Shown in pieces: positions 1 through 8,996 of a DNA stretch of 58,480 nucleotides. Position 1 is the first letter of the stretch; every line of letters begins with the position of its first letter. This DNA is from Burkholderiales bacterium. GTDB taxonomy: Bacteria; Pseudomonadota; Gammaproteobacteria; Burkholderiales; Eutrophovitaceae. A program made the translations under genes and the position numbers. Where the stretch lies: assembly GCA_028379895.1 (NCBI GenBank), contig JAOEKQ010000009.1:1-58480 (forward strand), given 5' to 3'. A model generated the notes under the pieces. It saw nothing but the letters and a program-made list of their open reading frames with translations, was not told where the DNA came from and ran no database searches.

Positions 1-160
1 CCTCCACCTTCAGTGGTGGCGACCACAACTCCACCATTACTGGCTCTGGCTCCCGATGATTCCAGTCCAAACTGACCACTAGGAACAAAAATAAAACGAC
101 ATGTATGAGGACGGACAGAAAACCGGACTTTATTCGAGAGTTTTTCATCCCACGCGACAC
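1..160 (-). CDS. tolA: TolA, N-terminal part (runs off the window)
   Basis: This is the first part of TolA, the inner-membrane protein of the Tol-Pal system that reaches across the periplasm. Reading down from about 160, the protein has a short basic start, then a membrane segment containing SVLIHVVLF, which matches the S-x3-H-x-x-L motif by which TolA binds TolQ/TolR. After it comes EPVMVELWSPP, a typical TolA juxtamembrane stretch. The ATG at 148 is the obvious start. A GTG at 160, directly after the tolR stop, is in frame and sits 5 bases behind AAGG in the tolR tail, so it may be the true coupled start. The gene is cut by the window edge. Confidence 0.85.
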   Translation of the reverse strand, partial: MSRGMKNSRIKSGFLSVLIHVVLFLFLVVSLDWNHREPEPVMVELWSPPLKVE

Positions 161-574
161 TTAATCCTTAGGGGTTACCATAAGTCCAACACGCTGGATA
201 TTCATTTTTTGCAGCACATCCATCATGTCCATTACTTGCTCATAACGCACACTTTTATCAGCAGATATTAATACGGGCTGCTCCGGATTTGCCTCTTGTT
301 TTTTTGAGATAACAGCCAAAAGCTCACTCCACCCTACAACTCTTGACGCCTTTGATTTTTCCCGATCCGCATAAGCATAATCACCACCAGCCTTGATAAT
401 CACTTCGAGCGGCCTGATTGGGACTTGAGATGATTTTCCAACGCTGGGCAACTCAACTACACCTGGGTTCAACATGGGTGCAGTCACCATGAATATGACG
501 AGTAATACCAGCATCACGTCGATATAAGGCACCACATTCATTTGATTCATTAATTTACGCTGTCTTTTAGCCAT
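161..574 (-). CDS. tolR: TolR, Tol-Pal inner-membrane protein
   Basis: TolR (137 aa) is the ExbD/TolR-family partner of TolQ in the proton-driven Tol motor, which helps the outer membrane constrict at division. The protein has a basic cytoplasmic start (MAKRQRKLMNQMNVVPYIDV), one membrane segment with the conserved Asp in YIDVMLVLLVIFMV, and a periplasmic domain ending in VGLMVTPKD. A TTG three bases upstream could serve as start, but GGTGA four bases before the ATG favours the ATG. It lies between tolQ and tolA, in the usual order. Confidence 0.93.
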   Translation of the reverse strand: MAKRQRKLMNQMNVVPYIDVMLVLLVIFMVTAPMLNPGVVELPSVGKSSQVPIRPLEVIIKAGGDYAYADREKSKASRVVGWSELLAVISKKQEANPEQPVLISADKSVRYEQVMDMMDVLQKMNIQRVGLMVTPKD

Positions 575-607
575 CAAATCACCAAATAATTATAAAGACC
601 CAGCGAG

Positions 608-1291
608 TTAACTGACCGTTACAGACCGCTGTAGCAAATTTGATATCTCTTCCATACCACTCTCATAGCGAGCCGTTAAACGTTCTATATCTCGCACATA
701 TTGGTTATAGGCGAGAACGGCCGGTATCGCTGCAAAAAGGCCCATTGCTGTGGCGATCAAAGCCTCCGCGATTCCTGGCGCCACTTGAGCGAGCGTTGCC
801 TGCCCTACGTTTGCCAACCCACGAAACGCATTCATAATCCCCCACACTGTTCCGAAAAGACCAACATATGGACTCACAGATCCAACCGTCGCTAAAAACG
901 ATAGGTGCATCTCTAATCGATCTAATTCTCGCTGATATTGTGCATTCATAGCTCTTCTTGTACCGTCCATAACAGTCGGTAAAGACATTCCTGTTTGATT
1001 TAATTTTGTAAATTCTCGAAGTGCTGACTCAAAGATTCGGTCTAGTGCTCCACGCGATTTACTCGCACGCGAATGCTGATATAGACTTCCAGGATCATTA
1101 ACCGAAGAGAAATAATTTTCGAAGGTCTTAGCGCTACGCAATGCATCCTTAAAAATTTCACGCTTTAAAAAAATATACCACCATGAAATCAGCGACATCA
1201 CGAGAAGTGCAACCATCACTAATTGAACCAGAATACTGGCGTTAACGATCAGCGACCAAAAAGACATGTTCTCCGATATGCTCACAGGCAT
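608..1291 (-). CDS. tolQ: TolQ, Tol-Pal proton channel subunit
   Basis: TolQ (227 aa) belongs to the ExbB/TolQ/MotA family and forms the proton channel around TolR in the inner membrane. The protein shows an N-terminal membrane segment (ILVQLVMVALLVMSLISWW), a cytoplasmic loop, and two further segments, around SPYVGLFGTVWGIMNAF and ALIATAMGLFAAIPAVLAYN, where the family's conserved Gly/Ala/Thr residues lie. An AAAGG six bases before the ATG supports the start. It follows ybgC and precedes tolR by 33 bases, so the genes look like one operon. Confidence 0.95.
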   Translation of the reverse strand: MPVSISENMSFWSLIVNASILVQLVMVALLVMSLISWWYIFLKREIFKDALRSAKTFENYFSSVNDPGSLYQHSRASKSRGALDRIFESALREFTKLNQTGMSLPTVMDGTRRAMNAQYQRELDRLEMHLSFLATVGSVSPYVGLFGTVWGIMNAFRGLANVGQATLAQVAPGIAEALIATAMGLFAAIPAVLAYNQYVRDIERLTARYESGMEEISNLLQRSVTVS

Positions 1292-1318
1292 GAAAGACCT
1301 TTCGTTTGGTATAAAGAT

Positions 1319-1720
1319 TTAAACATAATGCTGTAACGTTTCCCTAAGTGATTTTGGAAACCTAACGGGTACAAAATTACCCACATTAATCGACGCTAAA
1401 TTTACACTCGCATCCGCGAGAATCAATCCATTGCTTCGAACAGATTGCGCTATTGTTACCTGAGCTTGTTTTACGTCTAAAGCGTCTACAGAAACCTCAA
1501 CCTCGTCGTCCAAACGCGCAGGATAATGATAATGGAGGGCCACCTTTCGAACAACCAAAATAATCCCAAAATCCTGAACCAACCTTGAGGATTCAAACCC
1601 AAGATGACGAAGCCAATCAGCTCGGGCTCGTTCAAAAAAGTCAAGATAACGTGAATGATAAACTACACCACCTGCATCGGTATCCTGATAGTAAATACGT
1701 GTCGTTACTGCAAAAATAAT
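1319..1720 (-). CDS. ybgC: YbgC acyl-CoA thioesterase with apparent ATT start
   Basis: YbgC is a hotdog-fold acyl-CoA thioesterase encoded at the head of tol-pal operons. The frame is open and clearly homologous back to the ruvB stop: IYYQDTDAGGVVYHSRYLDF holds the catalytic Asp, and FFERARADWLRHLGF follows. No ATG, GTG or TTG exists in this part; the first canonical start is a TTG at 1582, which would delete the active site. An ATT at 1720 overlaps the ruvB stop as TAATT, five bases after a perfect AAGGAG. I infer that ATT is the start (133 aa, the family's usual length). A second ATT directly follows it. A sequencing error or a lost start is the alternative. Confidence 0.85.
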   Translation of the reverse strand: MIFAVTTRIYYQDTDAGGVVYHSRYLDFFERARADWLRHLGFESSRLVQDFGIILVVRKVALHYHYPARLDDEVEVSVDALDVKQAQVTIAQSVRSNGLILADASVNLASINVGNFVPVRFPKSLRETLQHYV

Positions 1721-2760
1721 TACAGCTCCTTGAATAAATCTGACTCTTTGGAGCCCTTCGCCTCAAGCCCGAAATGACTGAATGCTCGAGGGGTAGCCAA
1801 TCGCCCCCGAGGAGTCCTTTGAAGGTAACCCTCTTGAATTAGAAATGGTTCGATGACATCCTCGATGGTATCGCGAGACTCTCCAATCGCTGCAGCAAGA
1901 TTGTCCACGCCAACTGGACCTCCAGCAAAACGATAAATAATCGCCTCAAGCAGTTTGCGGTCCATAATGTCTAAGCCACGGCCGTCGACATCCAATATCA
2001 TCAACGCCTCATCGGCAACGGCTTGATCAATTTTCCCCTGGAATTTAACGTCCGCGAAATCTCTCACTCGTCTTAATAGACGGTTGGCTATCCTCGGTGT
2101 CCCACGCGACCTTGATGCGATTTCTCGCGCTCCATCTCCATCAATTTCTGTTTTTAATAATTCTGCAGACCTTTTTATTATTTTAGTGAGCTCATCAGGT
2201 GTATAAAATTCTAACCTAGAAACAATACCGAAACGGTCGCGTAAAGGGTTAGTTAACATACCTGCCCTTGTTGTAGCGCCGATCAAAGTAAAAGGTGGTA
2301 AATCAAGCTTCACCGAACGCGCCGCCGGCCCTTCTCCAATCATGATATCCAACTGATAATCTTCTAATGCTGGATAAAGAATCTCTTCGACAGCTGGAGA
2401 CAACCGATGTATCTCATCAATAAATAGAACGTCGTTAGACTCTAAGTTTGTCAGTAAAGCGGCAAGATCCCCAGCCTTCTCAATCACAGGGCCGGACGTT
2501 TGTCGCACATTCACACCCATTTCTCGGGCAATAATATGCGCTAAAGTTGTTTTCCCTAGGCCAGGAGGACCAAATAATAAAACATGATCTAGAGGCTCCT
2601 GGCGACCAACTGCCGCCTGTATAAATACACTTAATTGTTCACGTATTTTCTCTTGGCCGACGTACTCATCAAAACGGCTGGGACGCAAAGCTCTCTCAAC
2701 TCTGTCCTCCGGCATGACCGCAGGCGAGTCAGGTGATACCAATCGATCTGTCTCAATCAT
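1720..2760 (-). CDS. ruvB: RuvB, Holliday-junction branch-migration ATPase
   Basis: RuvB (346 aa) is the AAA+ motor that, as hexamers with RuvA, drives branch migration of Holliday junctions. The sequence has Walker [10 protein letters not shown] (residues 64-72), Walker [10 protein letters not shown], the sensor/Arg-finger region GATTRAGML and the C-terminal winged helix with [20 protein letters not shown]. Length is normal. Unlike the usual ruvA-ruvB pair, it is separated from ruvA by about 575 bases holding a decayed gene and a terminator, so it probably has its own promoter. Its last codons contain the AAGGAG that appears to serve ybgC. Confidence 0.97.
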   Translation of the reverse strand: MIETDRLVSPDSPAVMPEDRVERALRPSRFDEYVGQEKIREQLSVFIQAAVGRQEPLDHVLLFGPPGLGKTTLAHIIAREMGVNVRQTSGPVIEKAGDLAALLTNLESNDVLFIDEIHRLSPAVEEILYPALEDYQLDIMIGEGPAARSVKLDLPPFTLIGATTRAGMLTNPLRDRFGIVSRLEFYTPDELTKIIKRSAELLKTEIDGDGAREIASRSRGTPRIANRLLRRVRDFADVKFQGKIDQAVADEALMILDVDGRGLDIMDRKLLEAIIYRFAGGPVGVDNLAAAIGESRDTIEDVIEPFLIQEGYLQRTPRGRLATPRAFSHFGLEAKGSKESDLFKEL

Positions 2761-2794
2761 TTGAGCGGCAACCTTTTAACTAAATTTAGCATCA

Positions 2795-3190
2795 TCAATC
2801 TTTTAAAAAGTCAGAAACATAAGGGTCAATTGCTTGTGCGTGCTGCAAAGTCAACATCTCTGACCTACGAGATAAATGATCCAACTCCTCGTTGATCCAC
2901 CCCGTCGTGCTTATAGCGAGCGTAGCAAAATACTCTTTCCAAAGACGAAATAAAACGGATGCTTGTTACCCCCGACATCAGTCTTGAAATACGCAATCAA
3001 GTACCCGACCTCATGATCGTTAAATTTATCCCCAACAATCAACATCTATTCGGAATTTGATAAATATTAACAACATCTGGTTCAACTTTTTCAACTAACG
3101 CTCCTTCAGCGTGTCTCCATCAAAGATTACCATTCTTCCACATCGCACCCAACTCAAGATCTACAGCGACTAGTTGTAAAAACTTCGTGT
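2795..3190 (-). pseudogene. Decayed gene remnant between ruvA and ruvB
   Basis: This stretch fills most of the 575 bases between ruvA and ruvB and holds no intact gene, yet reads like protein in three successive frames. In order on the minus strand these are: a piece containing LQLVAVDLELGAMWKNGNL (then stops); an open run from about 3045 to 2911 containing IVGDKFNDHEVGYLIAYFK; and a run ending at 2795 containing STTGWINEELDHLSRRSEM and AQAIDPYVSDFLKD. The natural-looking composition in shifted frames suggests an old gene with several indels and stops. I do not recognise the family. Chance coding-like sequence cannot be excluded. Confidence 0.4.
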
Positions 3191-3191
3191 C

Positions 3192-3216
3192 AAAAAAGCC
3201 CCCTATTTAAAGAGGC
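3192..3216 (-). terminator. Rho-independent terminator after ruvA
   Basis: On the minus strand a GCCTC / GGGGC stem (one G-U pair) with an AT-rich loop is followed directly by TTTTTT. It lies about 120 bases after the ruvA stop and probably ends the yebC-ruvC-ruvA transcript, leaving ruvB to its own promoter. Confidence 0.55.
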
Positions 3217-3335
3217 AGACGCCGATCTTTCGTTTTCGTGAATATCTCTTTGATGCCCATGAATAGATTATATCTGATGACACCAGACATCAGTCATATT
3301 AACTATTTTAGTTTCAAAGCTACCGCCTTGGTAGG

Positions 3336-3914
3336 TCAATTCGAAGATATAAGCTGTAGAGTTTGCCGAATAATTTCCGGCAACGTTAATCCATTCTCTA
3401 CTTTTGACACCGATACACGTGCATCACGCTCACTGTATCCTAAAGATACCAAAGCACTGATGGCATCTTCCGTAAGACTTGACTTTGGCGAACTTGCAAC
3501 CGATCCATCTGGATGAGAGATTTTATCTCTTAACTCTAATATCAACCGCTCAGCTGTCTTTCTACCAATCCCAGGCACTTTAGTTAGGCGAACCGCATCT
3601 TCAGATGCAACGAGCCCCCGCAACTCATCCAATGATAGAGCCGAGAGGATAGCTAATGCAATTTTTGCGCCGATACCATTTACTTTGAGCAGTTGCCTAA
3701 AAGCAGTTTTTTCTCCTGACCTTCCAAAACCATAAAGTAAATGCGCATCTTCCCGCACCAGAAGATGAGTATAAAGCGTGACTTGTTCTCCGACATCAGG
3801 CAAGTCATAAATGGTACTCATTGGTGCCTCAATCTCATAAGCGATACCACTCACCTCAACTACGAGCGTGGGCGGCATTTTTTCAATTAAAAATCCAGTA
3901 ATTCTACTGATCAT
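3336..3914 (-). CDS. ruvA: RuvA, Holliday-junction binding protein
   Basis: RuvA (192 aa) binds four-way junctions as a tetramer and loads RuvB. The N-terminal OB-fold domain begins MISRITGFLIEKMPPTLVVE. Two helix-hairpin-helix motifs follow (VNGIGAKIALAIL and VPGIGRKTAERLILEL), then the flexible linker and the C-terminal RuvB-contact domain (EDAISALVSLGYSERDA). Length and order are normal. It follows ruvC closely on the same strand. Confidence 0.96.
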   Translation of the reverse strand: MISRITGFLIEKMPPTLVVEVSGIAYEIEAPMSTIYDLPDVGEQVTLYTHLLVREDAHLLYGFGRSGEKTAFRQLLKVNGIGAKIALAILSALSLDELRGLVASEDAVRLTKVPGIGRKTAERLILELRDKISHPDGSVASSPKSSLTEDAISALVSLGYSERDARVSVSKVENGLTLPEIIRQTLQLISSN

Positions 3915-3936
3915 TTTGGCATTAGCTCATTTGATA

Positions 3937-4434
3937 TTAATTAGGTGTTGCCTGACGCATTCTACTTGCTACTCGCTCCGAGTGCGCATAACAAATGGCG
4001 CATGCTAACGCATCAGCGGCGTCAGTCGATGGCGCACTTGGAAGACTCAATAAACGTTTCACCATCTCCTGGACTTGAGATTTATCTGCATGACCATTCC
4101 CAACTACAGATTGCTTGACTTGTAACGCGGTAAATTCCGCGACAGGCAGATTCTTTAGAACTGCAGCAGATATACTTGCTCCACGCGCTTGACCCAACAA
4201 TAGCGTCGACTGCGGATTCACATTTACAAAAACTTGTTCAACAACCGCGATAGATGGCGTGTAGCCCTCAATAATTTCCATAACACCAGTTACGATTTCT
4301 TTTAGTCGGTCCGGAAGGCCTTGTCCAACCGTTTTTATACAACCACTCGTGACATAAGTCATATTCTGCGGTGTTACATCAATAACGCCGAAACCTGTAA
4401 CCCTTAACCCCGGATCAATACCTAGAACTCTCAA
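3937..4434 (-). CDS. ruvC: RuvC, Holliday-junction resolvase
   Basis: RuvC (165 aa) cuts Holliday junctions as a dimer with an RNase H-like fold. The four acidic catalytic positions are visible: Asp7 in [19 protein letters not shown], Glu in VVEQVF, and the C-terminal [14 protein letters not shown] pair. [11 protein letters not shown] is the usual substrate-contact segment. It lies between yebC and ruvA on the minus strand, a common arrangement. Length is normal. Confidence 0.96.
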   Translation of the reverse strand: MRVLGIDPGLRVTGFGVIDVTPQNMTYVTSGCIKTVGQGLPDRLKEIVTGVMEIIEGYTPSIAVVEQVFVNVNPQSTLLLGQARGASISAAVLKNLPVAEFTALQVKQSVVGNGHADKSQVQEMVKRLLSLPSAPSTDAADALACAICYAHSERVASRMRQATPN

Positions 4435-4464
4435 AAGTCTCGCCGCATAGTATCAAATAAGTGA

Positions 4465-5190
4465 TCAAATATCGTATTCTGCCGTCGTATAAACTTCCTG
4501 AACATCATCGAGCCCTTCCAATGCATCTAAAAGTTTTTGCATTTTTTCGGCCTCCTCGCCTTCGAGGGTGCTCACTGTAGTTGGTTTGTGGGTTATCTCC
4601 GCCACCTCAGGACTTATATTTGCTTCATCAAAAACATCCTTCAGTGCATTAAATTCATTAGGGCTCGCAATTACTTCAATACTACCGTCCTCATTAGATA
4701 TCACGTCATCCGCACCGCCGGATAAACCAACATCCATGATCAACTCCTCGTCAGATCCTGGCGCGAAAACAAATTGCGCGCAATATTGGAAAAGGAAAGC
4801 CACGGAACCATCCGTGCCCAAATTACCACCATGCTTCGAGAATGCGTGACGAACATCCGCTACAGTCCGCTTGGTATTATCTGTTAGGCAGTCGACCATA
4901 ACAGCGGCGCCACCGATACCATAGCCTTCGTACCGCGCTTCCTCATAATTAACGCCCTCTAAGTCACCTGAGCCTTTTTTTATCGCCCGATCAATGGTGT
5001 CTTTAGTCATATTCGCATCTAGGGCTTTATCTACCGCCAAGCGCAGACGGGGGTTGGAGCCGGGGTCTCCACCGGCAAGTCGAGCTGCCACTGTAATTTC
5101 CTTAATCAGTCGAGTAAAAACCTTACCCCGTTTGGCATCCGCCGCGGCCTTTCGGTGTTTAATATTCGCCCATTTACTATGTCCGGCCAT
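4465..5190 (-). CDS. yebC: YebC/PmpR-family protein (TACO1 family)
   Basis: This is a YebC/TACO1 family protein (241 aa). It starts with the highly conserved [20 protein letters not shown] and contains [38 protein letters not shown] and the C-terminal [19 protein letters not shown]. Members have been described as transcriptional regulators, and more recently as helping ribosomes translate difficult (for example proline-rich) stretches. Position next to ruvC is typical. Length is normal, and it is the first gene of the yebC-ruvC-ruvA run. Confidence 0.95.
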   Translation of the reverse strand: MAGHSKWANIKHRKAAADAKRGKVFTRLIKEITVAARLAGGDPGSNPRLRLAVDKALDANMTKDTIDRAIKKGSGDLEGVNYEEARYEGYGIGGAAVMVDCLTDNTKRTVADVRHAFSKHGGNLGTDGSVAFLFQYCAQFVFAPGSDEELIMDVGLSGGADDVISNEDGSIEVIASPNEFNALKDVFDEANISPEVAEITHKPTTVSTLEGEEAEKMQKLLDALEGLDDVQEVYTTAEYDI

Positions 5191-5285
5191 AACTCCCTAA
5201 CACTCCTAAAAGATTTAATCCCATAAAGCCTAATTTGTAAAAATCAATTCGAACTTATAACTAAAATAACAGTTAACCCATAAAA

Positions 5286-6374
5286 CTAAACATTAAATCT
5301 AAAGTGCATGACATCACCATCAGCCACTATGTACTCCTTACCCTCTAATCTGACTTTACCAGCATCCTTAGCTGGGGCTTCCCCACCATATTGAATAAAA
5401 TCCTGGTAACTCACAACCTCAGCTCTAATAAAACCTTTTTCAAAATCGGTGTGAATCACGCCAGCAGCCTGAGGGGCCGAACTACCTCGACGAACCGTCC
5501 ACGCTCGCACCTCTTTTTTACCGGCAGTGAAATATGTTTGCAAGCCCAGTAATTCAAAAGCTGTTCTTATAACCCGATTTAACCCGGGTTCGTCCATTCC
5601 GATATCTGACAAAAATATCTTTTTCTCTTCGTCTTCTAGCTCTATCAATTGAGCCTCTAGTGCCGCTGATATTGCGACGACGTTGGCGCCCTCTTTTTCA
5701 GAAAGCACCTTCACTGCTTCCAATAATGGATTTTCAGTAAATCCTTTTTCACTAACATTTGCCACATACATCACCGGCTTCATGGTCAGCAAAAAAAATG
5801 GGTAAAGCACATCGCGCTCCTCTTTAGATAGATCTATCGTTCGCGCTGCGAGCCCCTGATTTAAAATCGACTCAACCTTTTCAAGCACATCTACAATTCG
5901 CTTAGCTTCTTTATCATTCCCACCCCGGGCCTGTTTTCCATAGCGAACCAATTGCTTTTCTATGGATGCCAAATCCGCGAGTGCAAGCTCAGTATTTATA
6001 ACCTCGATGTCTGAAAGTGGATCAACCTTGCCACCAACATGGACAACATTATCGTCACTAAAACATCTAACAACATGAGCGATTGCATCGGTTTCTCGAA
6101 TGTTTGCCAGAAACTGATTCCCCAAACCCTCGCCCTGCGAAGCACCTTTTACTAATCCTGCAATGTCGACAAATTCGACAAGTGCTGGCACAGTTTTCTC
6201 TGGCACCACCATTGATGACAATTTATCGAGCCGAGCATCAGGCACCTCCACCACACCAACATTGGGCTCGATCGTACAAAATGGATAATTCTCAGCAGAA
6301 ATTTCAGCCTTAGTCAGCGCGTTAAATAAGGTCGACTTCCCAACATTTGGCAATCCTACGATTCCACACTTCAT
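5286..6374 (-). CDS. ychF: YchF/OLA1-family ribosome-binding ATPase
   Basis: YchF (362 aa) is an Obg-related P-loop NTPase that prefers ATP and binds ribosomes. G1 is GLPNVGKS (residues 7-14), with switch-region [13 protein letters not shown] and G3 [20 protein letters not shown]. The G4 position lacks a classical NKxD, as is usual for YchF. The C-terminal TGS domain ends in [16 protein letters not shown]. It follows pth on the same strand with about 30 bases between, the standard pth-ychF pair. Confidence 0.97.
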   Translation of the reverse strand: MKCGIVGLPNVGKSTLFNALTKAEISAENYPFCTIEPNVGVVEVPDARLDKLSSMVVPEKTVPALVEFVDIAGLVKGASQGEGLGNQFLANIRETDAIAHVVRCFSDDNVVHVGGKVDPLSDIEVINTELALADLASIEKQLVRYGKQARGGNDKEAKRIVDVLEKVESILNQGLAARTIDLSKEERDVLYPFFLLTMKPVMYVANVSEKGFTENPLLEAVKVLSEKEGANVVAISAALEAQLIELEDEEKKIFLSDIGMDEPGLNRVIRTAFELLGLQTYFTAGKKEVRAWTVRRGSSAPQAAGVIHTDFEKGFIRAEVVSYQDFIQYGGEAPAKDAGKVRLEGKEYIVADGDVMHFRFNV

Positions 6375-6405
6375 ATTATTTTTTCCTCAATAAGCACTTA
6401 TACGA

Positions 6406-6981
6406 TTAAGGTGTTCCATTTGATGTGTGTAACACCAGCATGGCTTGACTCATCTTCCCAGCCATGATTTCGAATATCACATCAAGAGATCGCTTTATCG
6501 CCCCATTAATCAAATCCTCTTCGACTCTTTGCGGTGCATGAAGCACGTAGTTAGACACCAGACGTTTATCCCCTGGATGACCGACACCAATTCTCAGCCT
6601 CCAAAAATCAAGTCCAAGATGATGCCCAATATCTCTGATGCCGTTATGACCCCCATGCCCGCCTCCCTGCTTGAGTTTTACGATGCCAGGCTCTAAATCA
6701 AGATCATCATGAATCACTAAAATGTCATTCACGTCGATATCATAAAAACTGCACATTAATTGGGCCGACCGACCGCTCTCGTTCATAAAGGTCTGAGGTT
6801 TTAAAAGCCAAGCATCCGCCACGCCAAACTTGGTTCGCGCCACATCTCCCGAGAATTTTGATTGGCGCTGAAATGAAACACCTAAGCTAGAAGCTAATTG
6901 GTCACACCACCAAAAACCGACATTATGCCGAGTCTCATCGTAGTTACTACCTGGATTACCTAACCCTATGAGCAGTTTCAT
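6406..6981 (-). CDS. pth: Peptidyl-tRNA hydrolase
   Basis: Pth (191 aa) recycles peptidyl-tRNA released from stalled ribosomes. The N-terminus MKLLIGLGNPGSNYDETRHN contains the conserved Asn and the catalytic His of the RHN motif. PQTFMN, DDLDLEPGIVKLK, GGGHGGHNGIR and WRLRIGVGHP are the other family blocks. It sits between rplY and ychF in the standard order; a strong terminator after rplY lies just upstream of its start. Confidence 0.97.
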   Translation of the reverse strand: MKLLIGLGNPGSNYDETRHNVGFWWCDQLASSLGVSFQRQSKFSGDVARTKFGVADAWLLKPQTFMNESGRSAQLMCSFYDIDVNDILVIHDDLDLEPGIVKLKQGGGHGGHNGIRDIGHHLGLDFWRLRIGVGHPGDKRLVSNYVLHAPQRVEEDLINGAIKRSLDVIFEIMAGKMSQAMLVLHTSNGTP

Positions 6982-7010
6982 ACCTAATTATTATCCATCA
7001 CCGCAATTAT

Positions 7011-7046
7011 AAAAAAAGCCGAGCATCGATCGGCGCTCGGCTTTTT
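7011..7046. terminator. Strong symmetric terminator between rplY and pth
   Basis: AGCCGAGC and GCTCGGCT form a perfect GC-rich stem around a ten-base loop, flanked by A-runs and T-runs on both sides, so it would stop transcription from either strand. It lies just after rplY and just before pth. A second perfect inverted repeat, GCTTAAGT / ACTTAAGC at 7047-7069, overlaps the rplY stop codon and may extend the structure. Confidence 0.85.
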
Positions 7047-7063
7047 GCTTAAGTAAAGACGAC

Positions 7064-7735
7064 TTAAGCCTCGCTTGACTCGCCTTTATTTTCTGCTTCT
7101 TCAGACCCAGCGCCTTCGTCACCTTCTGAATCATCACTTGGCTCATCATCAGCAGCAGAACCTCGGGCTTTTTGTATGGCCACGACACCCAAGTCTTCTC
7201 CACCCCTAGCCAAGTGGGCAGACTCTACGCCATCAGGAAGATTAAGTTGAGACAAATGTATCGATTGACCAACCTCCAACGCACCACAATCAACTTCAAT
7301 ATACTCCGGCAAAACCCCAGGCAAGCAAGATACCTCAACTTCAGATTCAATTCGATTTACAACACCTCCGCCGAGCTTCACGCTTGGCGCGCTTTCCTCA
7401 TTAGTAAAATGAAGCGGAACTCGCATTGTAATCTTTTCTTTCGAAGATACACGTTGGAAATCAACATGTAATATCTCTGTCCTCCATGGGTGCATCTGAT
7501 AATCTCGCAACAGCACTTTCTCTAATTTTCCGCTTAGAGACATATCGAGAATCGAAGCATGAAATACTTCCTTTTTAAGTTGCTGCAAAGTCTCCTTATG
7601 ATCTAATTCGATCATCTCAGTCTCTGACTGACCACCATACACTACACCTGGAACTTTACCCGCTCTGCGGAGACGGCGGCTCGCACCCGTTCCCTGCGCA
7701 GATCGAACTTCAGCATTAATTTTCATATCTGACAT
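7064..7735 (-). CDS. rplY: Large ribosomal subunit protein bL25 (long, CTC-type)
   Basis: bL25 (223 aa) binds 5S rRNA in the 50S subunit. This is the long form: the L25 domain (KINAEVRSAQGTGASRRLRR, VPGVVYGG) is followed by the TL5/CTC beta domain (MRVPLHFTNEESAP, GVLPEYIEVDCGALEVGQSI). It ends in an acidic, low-complexity tail of Ser, Glu, Asp and Gly, seen in many proteobacterial members. I start it at the ATG at 7735 because GGAG lies seven bases upstream; the frame is open further upstream, but that part (MFFLWELNWSRG...) does not resemble the family. It lies between prs and pth as usual. Confidence 0.94.
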   Translation of the reverse strand: MSDMKINAEVRSAQGTGASRRLRRAGKVPGVVYGGQSETEMIELDHKETLQQLKKEVFHASILDMSLSGKLEKVLLRDYQMHPWRTEILHVDFQRVSSKEKITMRVPLHFTNEESAPSVKLGGGVVNRIESEVEVSCLPGVLPEYIEVDCGALEVGQSIHLSQLNLPDGVESAHLARGGEDLGVVAIQKARGSAADDEPSDDSEGDEGAGSEEAENKGESSEA

Positions 7736-7827
7736 TTTACTTCTCCAATTTGAAAGGGAACTTCCTCGCGACCAATTCAATTCCCATAAAAAAAACACTA
7801 GTTTAACCTAGCAAGCAATATCGTTTT

Positions 7828-8778
7828 TTAATCTATGAACAACGACGACACAGAGTCTTCATTACTAATACGATGAATTGTCTCAGCAAAAAGGTTAGCG
7901 ATTGAAAGTTGACGTATTTTATCGCACTTCTGAGCCTCATCTGAAAGGGGAATGGTATCCGTCACCACCAATTCATCAATTTCTGAGCTAGAGATTCTCT
8001 CGATCGCCTTCCCAGATAGCACTGGATGAGTACAATAGGCCAAAACTTTTTTTGCACCTTTTCTTTTTAGAGCAGCTCCTGCTTGACAGAGTGTGTTTGC
8101 TGTATCCACCATATCATCCATAAGAACGCATGTTCTTCCATCTACCTCACCGATAATATTCATCACAGTTGAGACATTAGGCTTCGGCCGACGTTTATCA
8201 ATAATTGCCAAATCTGACTCTAACCTCTTTGCTAGAGCTCTAGCACGAACCACGCCTCCAACATCTGGTGACACAACGATTAAATCTTCATAGCCGCACT
8301 TCCATATATCCCCTAGTAGGACAGGCGCCGCGTAAACGTTGTCAACCGGTATATCAAAGAATCCTTGGATTTGATCCGCATGTAAATCCATGGTTAATAA
8401 TCGGTCCACGCCAGCGGCTTGCAAACAATTAGCAACAACTTTAGCGCTGATCGCCACTCTTGCAGAACGCGGTCTCCGATCTTGGCGCGCATAGCCTAGA
8501 TAGGGTATCGCCGCAGTAATACGCCCAGCCGACGATCTTTTGAGCGCGTCAACCATCAGCAATATCTCCATCAAGCTTTCGTTCGTAGGAGTACACGCAG
8601 ATTGGAGAACGAAAATATCCCGACCTCGAACATTTTCCAATAGCTCGACCATAACCTCTCCGTCACTAAACCTGCCGACGGTTGCGCGGCCCAAGCCTAT
8701 ATTTAAGTGCTTCGCCACTTGCGCGGCCAAGACAGGATTAGCATTACCCGTGAATACCATTAAACTTTCGTAGGCCAT
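7828..8778 (-). CDS. prs: Ribose-phosphate pyrophosphokinase (PRPP synthetase)
   Basis: Prs (316 aa) makes phosphoribosyl pyrophosphate from ribose 5-phosphate and ATP for nucleotide, NAD, His and Trp synthesis. The sequence has [20 protein letters not shown], the catalytic loop [36 protein letters not shown], the flexible loop [19 protein letters not shown] and the PRPP-binding [13 protein letters not shown]. Length is that of class I enzymes. It follows tRNA-Gln on the same strand. Confidence 0.97.
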   Translation of the reverse strand: MAYESLMVFTGNANPVLAAQVAKHLNIGLGRATVGRFSDGEVMVELLENVRGRDIFVLQSACTPTNESLMEILLMVDALKRSSAGRITAAIPYLGYARQDRRPRSARVAISAKVVANCLQAAGVDRLLTMDLHADQIQGFFDIPVDNVYAAPVLLGDIWKCGYEDLIVVSPDVGGVVRARALAKRLESDLAIIDKRRPKPNVSTVMNIIGEVDGRTCVLMDDMVDTANTLCQAGAALKRKGAKKVLAYCTHPVLSGKAIERISSSEIDELVVTDTIPLSDEAQKCDKIRQLSIANLFAETIHRISNEDSVSSLFID

Positions 8779-8906
8779 ACTCTCACAGATCTCCAGAAGA
8801 TAAATTTTAATAGCTCATCCCACAAAATAACCGAGATAAAGAGCTATGGTTATTGGATTAAAACAAAGCGTCATTAATAATCCGCAATGACTTCGGTAAA
8901 AAAATC

Positions 8907-8983
8907 TGGCTGGGGAGGAAGGATTCGAACCTTCGCATGCCGGAATCAAAATCCGGTGCCTTAACCAACTTGGCTACTCCCCA
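8907..8983 (-). tRNA. tRNA-Gln (anticodon TTG)
   Basis: Reading the minus strand, TGGGGAG pairs with CTCCCCA to make the acceptor stem, with G as discriminator base and an encoded CCA at 8909-8907. The anticodon arm is CCGGA-TTTTGAT-TCCGG, giving anticodon TTG (Gln, CAA codons). The T arm contains GGTTCGAATCC and the D arm AGCCAAGTTGGTTAAGGC. It starts 13 bases after the ispE stop and probably shares its transcript; a tRNA-Gln between ispE and prs is a familiar arrangement. Confidence 0.97.
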
Positions 8984-8996
8984 AAAACTTCTCTGT

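Noticed and set aside
640..895. Two overlapping plus-strand frames opposite tolQ
   Set aside because: They lie entirely antisense to a conserved gene, lack ribosome-binding sites and show no recognisable protein features.
3238..3516. A plus-strand frame of 92 codons over the end of ruvA
   Set aside because: Most of it is the complement of ruvA, and the remainder is the ruvA-ruvB spacer; no family resemblance.
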